From: Thermococcus sp. 4557
GTDB taxonomy: Archaea > Methanobacteriota_B > Thermococci > Thermococcales > Thermococcaceae
NCBI RefSeq assembly: GCF_000221185.1
Contig: NC_015865.1
Location: 1,947,321 to 2,011,320 of the forward strand
Length of the DNA: 64,000 bases
Reading direction: 5' to 3'
Under the pieces are notes generated by a model. It saw only the letters and a program-made list of their open reading frames with translations. It was not told the origin of the DNA and made no database searches. A program made the translations under genes and the position numbers. Within the stretch, counting starts at the first letter, position 1; every line of letters begins with the position of its first letter. This document shows, in pieces, positions 59,131-64,000 of this stretch.

Positions 59131-59791
59131 ATTCTTCAAGCCTTATACTTCCGGTTAAGGCTCTTCTAACAGCCTCGGCCTCAGTGACAAAGGGATAAAA
59201 CAGTTCATAGGTGCTACCCGCAGAAACAATCTGAAACCCCTCTGCAAGGGGATTCTTTTTAGGGTCAAGGTAAAACTTCTTGGCAACTTCCTTTTTTGCA
59301 TGGAGGGACAAACCAATTCCACCGATTTGAGCAGCATAAAGAACTGCATAGGGCTTGATGACCTTCGCTAGTATTTCACCTCCCACACCCATTCCACGAT
59401 ATTCCCTCTGGAGGCCAAACTGTCCAAGGAGTATTGTGGGCACGGAAGAATATTTAATATCCATACCCAAAAGCTCCACAAGCCGAGTCCGTAACTCTTC
59501 AACGAGCACCCTTTTGTTTTTCGGCGTATTATCGCGGATTTTAAGACTAACAATAAACGGGGACAGCGTGAAATATGACATCAGAGAATCCTCATGCAGG
59601 ATGACAAAGACGGTAGAAAGACACCGCTCATGAGATTTCCATGCCATATTCCTTGCAAACTCCGTCTGTTCTTCCCCACCCTCGCCGGAGTCAAAAGACC
59701 TTATTAACTCCACATGGTCCGTTCTCAGAAACTCAACGCGAACTATTCCTCCGAGTGTCTCTAATTCAACCTCGTATGGCTTTAGCATCAT
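59123..59791 (-). CDS. GNAT-family N-acetyltransferase
   Basis: The 222-residue protein has the GNAT acetyl-CoA-binding motif LLGQFGLQREYRGMGVGGEI (motif A) with following helix, and a C-terminal KKFYLDPKKNPLAEGFQ segment. The central layout (HERCLSTVFVILHEDSLMSYFTL, quoted in parts) recalls the TacT-like toxin GNATs, which acetylate aminoacyl-tRNA, but the usual ribbon-helix-helix antitoxin is absent. The gene is AT-richer than its neighbours, hinting at transfer. Start is ATG at 59791; ATG at 59788 is equally possible. Confidence 0.78.
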   Translation of the reverse strand: MMLKPYEVELETLGGIVRVEFLRTDHVELIRSFDSGEGGEEQTEFARNMAWKSHERCLSTVFVILHEDSLMSYFTLSPFIVSLKIRDNTPKNKRVLVEELRTRLVELLGMDIKYSSVPTILLGQFGLQREYRGMGVGGEILAKVIKPYAVLYAAQIGGIGLSLHAKKEVAKKFYLDPKKNPLAEGFQIVSAGSTYELFYPFVTEAEAVRRALTGSIRLEEFR

Positions 59792-59877
59792 GACACCGAA
59801 TATTACAAACCACTTCCCATTTAAGTAAATTACGGAGGGAGATGTTACTTCACTCCAAGTTTACTATCAATCAAGAA

Positions 59878-59954
<77 letters not shown>

Positions 59955-60005
59955 TCGGGCTAATGGTCTTGGGAGAGTTTTATAAAAGTTGTGGTGGGAG
60001 CAGGC

Positions 60006-61298
60006 TCATGGATACAGCCTGCTCGGCGTCCTCGGGAACAGGGTTGCCCAGCGGACGTGGTCGAGCTTCAGCACCCAGGCGACGAGCCTCTCAAGGCCGA
60101 GGCCGAAGCCGCTGTGCGGAACTGAACCGTACTTCCTGAGGTCGAGGTACCACTCGTAGTCCTCCGGCTTCATGCCTTCCTCAAGAATCCTCTGGACGAG
60201 CTTGTCGTAGTCGTCCTCACGCTGGGAACCGCCGATGATCTCGCCGTATCCCTCGGGCGCGAGCATGTCCGCGGCGAGAACCTTGCGCGGGTCCTCCGGG
60301 TCCTCCTTCATGTAGAATGCTTTAATGCCCTTTGGATAGCCGTAGACGAAGAACGGGGCCTCGAACTCCTGGGTCAAGATGCGCTCCTCGTCGGCGCCCA
60401 TGTCCTCTCCCCACTCTATCTCGACGCCCTTGCTCTGGAGGATGTCTATGGCCTCGTCGTAGCTCACCCTCGGGAAGGGCGGAACCGCGTTCTTGAGGGT
60501 GGTTAAGTCCTTCCTGAAGGTCTCAATCTCGCTTCTCCTGAGCTCCAGCGTGCGCTGAACCATGTAGCTCACAAGCTCCTCCTCGACCTTCATGATGTCC
60601 CAGAGGTCCATCCACGCCGCCTCGAGCTCGAGGTGCCAGAACTCGGTGAGGTGCCTTCTTGTTCTGCTCTTCTCCGCTCTAAAGCTCGGCGTGAGCGACC
60701 AGACCTTTTCGAGGCCGAAGATAGCTGCCTCGAGGTAGAGCTGGGCCGACTGGCTGAGGTAAGCGGTCTTGTCGAAGTATTTGAGCTTGAAGAGCGTTGC
60801 ACCGCCCTCAACGGCACCGGTGACGAGTATCGGCGGGAAGACCTCGTACCAGCCGTCCTGAAGGAGCCACTCTCTAGCTGCTTGCATCATTGTCGCCTTG
60901 ACCTTCATTATCGCGGCGACTTTGGGCGAGTGAAGGTGGAGGTGCCTGACGTCAAGGAGGAACTCCTCACTCGCATCCTTCGTTATCGGGAAGAAGTCCA
61001 CGTTCTGGACGATCTCGATTCTGTCCGCCTGAATCTCGACGCCGGTGGGCGCGCGGGGGTCCGCCCTGACGGTACCCTCGACTATCACGCTAGACTCGAT
61101 TCCGACCTTCTTCGCCTCGGCGTAGGCTTCCTCGCTCAGCTCCTTCTTGAATATGGTCTGAACTATCCCGCTTGAATCGCGGAGGACTATGAAGACCTTC
61201 CTTCCAACTTCCCTCTTTCTGTAAACCCATCCTGCGAGCTTGACGCGTTTACCTTCCATATCGGGCTGAACATCGGCACAGTAAATCTTATCAATCAT
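60006..61298 (-). CDS. asnS: Asparaginyl-tRNA synthetase
   Basis: This class IIb enzyme charges tRNA-Asn. The 430-residue archaeal protein has an N-terminal OB-fold anticodon domain (VKLAGWVYRKREVGRKVFI, then LRDSSGIVQTIF) and the catalytic core: motif 2 FRAEKSRTRRHLTEFWHLE and motif 3 YGSVPHSGFGLGLERLVAWV. The start MIDKIYCADVQ and the core favour AsnRS over the archaeal AspRS, though the two are close relatives. ATG at 61298 has GGAGGTGGT upstream. It lies 50 bp after the tRNA-Arg gene on the same strand. Confidence 0.9.
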   Translation of the reverse strand: MIDKIYCADVQPDMEGKRVKLAGWVYRKREVGRKVFIVLRDSSGIVQTIFKKELSEEAYAEAKKVGIESSVIVEGTVRADPRAPTGVEIQADRIEIVQNVDFFPITKDASEEFLLDVRHLHLHSPKVAAIMKVKATMMQAAREWLLQDGWYEVFPPILVTGAVEGGATLFKLKYFDKTAYLSQSAQLYLEAAIFGLEKVWSLTPSFRAEKSRTRRHLTEFWHLELEAAWMDLWDIMKVEEELVSYMVQRTLELRRSEIETFRKDLTTLKNAVPPFPRVSYDEAIDILQSKGVEIEWGEDMGADEERILTQEFEAPFFVYGYPKGIKAFYMKEDPEDPRKVLAADMLAPEGYGEIIGGSQREDDYDKLVQRILEEGMKPEDYEWYLDLRKYGSVPHSGFGLGLERLVAWVLKLDHVRWATLFPRTPSRLYP

Positions 61299-61677
61299 CC
61301 TTACCACCTCCAGAGGCTTTGAGGGGGACTTTATAACGGTAGCGATTTGGAGCAACGGCTACCAGAAGAGCGTCAATTCGGCCACAGGGTGACCGTCCCA
61401 ATCCCGAGTCTGACGATTATCAGTAGTGGCATGGGGGATATTCGGAACGCTCCCCATTTAAATCCTTTGCCCGTTTGGATGTCAATATGTTAATATTTTG
61501 TGAATTTTTTGTAAATCTGTCATAGGGGCTGCGGGGTGGTTTTGGGCACAATTGGAAATTATCCAAAATGTGGGCAGATTTGGTGTTATGTGGAGCATTA
61601 TCTAACATCTGGACATATCTTACGTCTCTAATGACTCTTCACCGATGTTAGTGGTACCTTGATTTGACACATCGTAA
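61299..61677. other. Intergenic stretch before the archaellum region
   Basis: This gap becomes AT-rich in its middle. It holds the asnS promoter region at the left. On the minus strand a TATA-like ATTTAAAT (61456-61463) sits 28 bp before a 19-codon frame (61373-61432), which may be the decayed start of a lost gene. Beyond that I see no gene or RNA. Confidence 0.4.
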
Positions 61678-61701
61678 TGTTTATATACTTGGATTCCCAA
61701 G
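61678..61701 (+). promoter_or_regulatory. Promoter of the EarA-like/methyltransferase operon
   Basis: TATA box GTTTATATAC (about 61679-61688) is followed directly by the inverted repeat CTTGG-ATTC-CCAAG (61688-61701). The repeat lies between TATA box and transcription start and could bind a repressor. Confidence 0.5.
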
Positions 61702-61761
61702 GTATCCCACCTCCTGTTGAGACATCTCCAATACAATCATGTATTGATGGGGGATGTTGCA

Positions 61762-62082
61762 ATGTTCATTGACCCCTTTGTAATAAGGTCCATCAATCGA
61801 AGTGAACTCCGCAAGAGGATTCTGCTGTATCTTGACGAAATCTACCCATCCCCCACGTACCTCTCTGAAATCGCAAGGGTGGTCAAATCAGACCCCTCGA
61901 ACGTTAAGGGTGCCCTCGTCGGGCTGGGGAACCGTTACAACGGACACAGCTCCCTCGTGAGCCTTGGTCTGGTGGAGGTTGTGATCGAGGGGGGCTTCAA
62001 ATACTACCGGCTCACGGAGTACGGGAAACAGGTTGTGGGATTGCTGAGGTCGTATCACTCTTACTACTCGAAGTACACCTGA
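61762..62082 (+). CDS. EarA-like archaellum transcription regulator
   Basis: The 106-residue protein has a winged helix-turn-helix: SELRKRILLYLDEIYPSPTY, then LSEIARVVKSDPSNVKGALV, with a wing at FKYYRLTEYGKQVV. Its size and position directly before the archaellin genes match EarA, the euryarchaeal archaellum activator described in Methanococcus. EarA binds TACATA boxes, and three such boxes lie before the archaellin promoter downstream. I chose ATG at 61762, with GGGGGATG upstream; in-frame starts exist earlier. Confidence 0.8.
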   Translation: MFIDPFVIRSINRSELRKRILLYLDEIYPSPTYLSEIARVVKSDPSNVKGALVGLGNRYNGHSSLVSLGLVEVVIEGGFKYYRLTEYGKQVVGLLRSYHSYYSKYT

Positions 62083-62091
62083 GGTGGGAGC

Positions 62092-63054
62092 ATGGACCCG
62101 CTGGTGGAGGTCCTTGACCGGAATATGGAAGCGATGGCCGATGTTGCGGTGGGTTATTTAATTCAGATTGGACTCAAGTACGACGTCTTCAAGGAGCTGG
62201 TTCGGGGGGTTAGCAGGGAAAAACTAATCGCCTCGGTCCCCCTGCCGAACAAGGAGCGCCTTGAGCGGCTCATTGACACGTACATCCAGCTGGGGATAGT
62301 GGAAGAGTCTGGTGGATCCCTGAGGATGGCGGAATGTTCTTATGAACTCTCCCTGACACGGGAACGGCTTGAAAAGCTCATGCCGGATTGGATCCCAATT
62401 CTCGAGGAAATGTACAAGATGGCAGACTACGCTTTTATTTCGCGGGAGCATCCCAAGGTGCTTATGGATTTCGATAAGGGTGCTGACTTCTGGGATATGC
62501 GTCTCCTCCTGGGCATTAACAGAATCTACCGGCAGCTGGCTTCCCGCCTCCTTGGCCTTGAGGACGGCATGCGTATTATAGACCTTGGATGCGGTTCGGT
62601 CTCGCCCGTTGAGCTGGGGAGCGCCGTCGGGCCGAACGGAAAATACGTGGGCATTGACTTCTCCCCGGGACTGCTCAGCATCGCAACGACCCGTGTGAAG
62701 GACGAAGGGCTGGATTGGGTCACCCTCAGGGAGATGGACGTGAGGAGACTGGTTGTAAGAAACACATACGATGGGGTTGTGGTGAGTTTTCTGCTTGGGT
62801 ATCTGGAGAACCCCGGGGCGGTCGTCAGGAAAGCCATCGAGATGCTCGGCCCAGGGGGGAGGCTGGTTATACTGGACGTATTCCAGGACCTCAACCCCAA
62901 GGTTGCAGCGTTGGAATTTTTTGAAAGTCTCACAAAGGAGTTTGTGAGGTTTCCAAGTGCGGGGGAAATCCTGGCTGCAGTGGATGAGAGCCCCTATGAT
63001 GTCGAGGCATCCGTGATCGGAAACTCAACCATCGTGGTGACCCGTGTGCTGTGA
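62092..63054 (+). CDS. SAM-dependent methyltransferase of the archaellum locus
   Basis: The 320-residue protein has an N-terminal winged-helix-like region (about 1-90) and a class I Rossmann methyltransferase domain: motif I IIDLGCGSVSPVELG, GKYVGIDFSPGLLSIA, motif IV YDGVVVSFLLGYLENPG, and LGPGGRLVILDVF. The layout recalls O-methyltransferases with an N-terminal dimerisation/HTH domain. It follows the EarA-like gene by 9 bp and precedes the archaellin genes, as in other Thermococcales. Its substrate is not known; modifying archaellin or a regulator is a guess. Confidence 0.85.
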   Translation: MDPLVEVLDRNMEAMADVAVGYLIQIGLKYDVFKELVRGVSREKLIASVPLPNKERLERLIDTYIQLGIVEESGGSLRMAECSYELSLTRERLEKLMPDWIPILEEMYKMADYAFISREHPKVLMDFDKGADFWDMRLLLGINRIYRQLASRLLGLEDGMRIIDLGCGSVSPVELGSAVGPNGKYVGIDFSPGLLSIATTRVKDEGLDWVTLREMDVRRLVVRNTYDGVVVSFLLGYLENPGAVVRKAIEMLGPGGRLVILDVFQDLNPKVAALEFFESLTKEFVRFPSAGEILAAVDESPYDVEASVIGNSTIVVTRVL

Positions 63055-63062
63055 TTTTTTTT
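63055..63062 (+). terminator. T-run terminator before archaellin genes
   Basis: Eight T residues directly follow the methyltransferase stop codon. They likely end the earA-like operon, so the archaellin genes are transcribed from their own promoter. Confidence 0.5.
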
Positions 63063-63131
63063 GGTTGTGTTCTCTACAATCTTTCTTGGAAATTCTGCTT
63101 AATCAAAATTACTTTTTAAAATAATATCAAC

Positions 63132-63189
63132 CTACATATGTAGTTACACAGGTTTCTACATAATTACAAACAAAAAACTGATTTATATG
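63132..63189 (+). promoter_or_regulatory. Archaellin promoter with TACATA boxes
   Basis: CTACATATGTAG (63132-63143) is a palindrome with TACATA on both strands, and a further TACATA lies at 63157-63162. The TATA box TTTATATG is at 63182-63189, about 20 bp farther on. TACATA is the reported EarA recognition sequence, and the position upstream of the TATA box fits activation. A ribosome site AGGAGGTG lies just before the archaellin ATG. Confidence 0.65.
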
Positions 63190-63238
63190 CAAACATACCT
63201 AAAGTATATTGCAGACTCTCCATAGGAGGTGTCAGGAG

Positions 63239-64000
<762 letters not shown>

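Noticed and set aside
61420..61608. 62-codon minus-strand frame in the gap before the archaellum region
   Set aside because: Composition is not protein-like, it has no ribosome site, and it runs through a likely TATA element.

Overview
The window is a gene-dense, GC-rich archaeal chromosome segment, almost certainly from a Thermococcus species. Supporting genes are an ADP-dependent phosphofructokinase, an ADP-forming acetyl-CoA synthetase, archaeal-type PEP carboxylase, TmcA, tRNA-Arg(UCU) with an encoded CCA end, TATA-box promoters (many leaderless), GGTGAT-type ribosome sites, three proteins ending in the Thermococcaceae CGP-CTERM tail, and an archaellin locus. I see no rRNA, CRISPR array or intact insertion sequence.

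Layout. 1-9 kb: tail of a XerA-type recombinase, a DUF4143-type AAA ATPase behind a striking repeat operator, pfkC, an Asp/Glu-racemase-superfamily protein, a nitroreductase, ThiI plus a THUMP-less ThiI paralog, a decayed PLP-enzyme tail, and an MFS transporter. 9-19 kb: acdA-acdB, a TIM-barrel protein, an MgtE-like transporter divergent from two PhoU/TrkA-C proteins, endonuclease III, and a PadR-ABC exporter operon. 19-21.6 kb: an AT-rich island with one gene (calcium-binding repeats plus transglutaminase-like domain), probably acquired. 22-36 kb: pgk, an Mrr-like protein with PepSY-like repeats, an exported metallophosphoesterase, an Fe3+/phosphonate-type ABC importer, a secreted CGP-CTERM protein, and tyrS. 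36-48 kb: Lrp regulator, Ski2-like helicase, a complete biotin ECF system (birA, ecfA, ecfT, bioY), PEP carboxylase, a DUF1931 histone-fold protein, and VapBC. 48-59 kb: an S9 peptidase, two membrane proteins, TmcA, tandem NYN-domain proteins, a structured intergenic segment, a Ca2+/Na+ antiporter, and an orphan ThiB-like binding protein. 59-64 kb: GNAT protein, tRNA-Arg, asnS, then an EarA-like regulator, a methyltransferase, and the first two archaellin genes.

How it fits together. Central carbon metabolism is spread along the window (pfkC, pgk, acdAB, ppcA). pfkC and pgk carry sites resembling the Thermococcales glycolytic motif, downstream of the TATA box in pfkC and upstream in pgk, which would fit opposite control by the TrmBL1/Tgr regulator. 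The most notable unexplained items are: a tandem NYN pair in which copy 1 has lost acidic active-site residues that copy 2 keeps; the Mrr-like/PepSY-like fusion; the foreign-looking repeat/transglutaminase protein; a hairpin-rich 200-bp segment between genes; TACATA boxes before the archaellin promoter; and a BirA homolog lacking the WPND motif.
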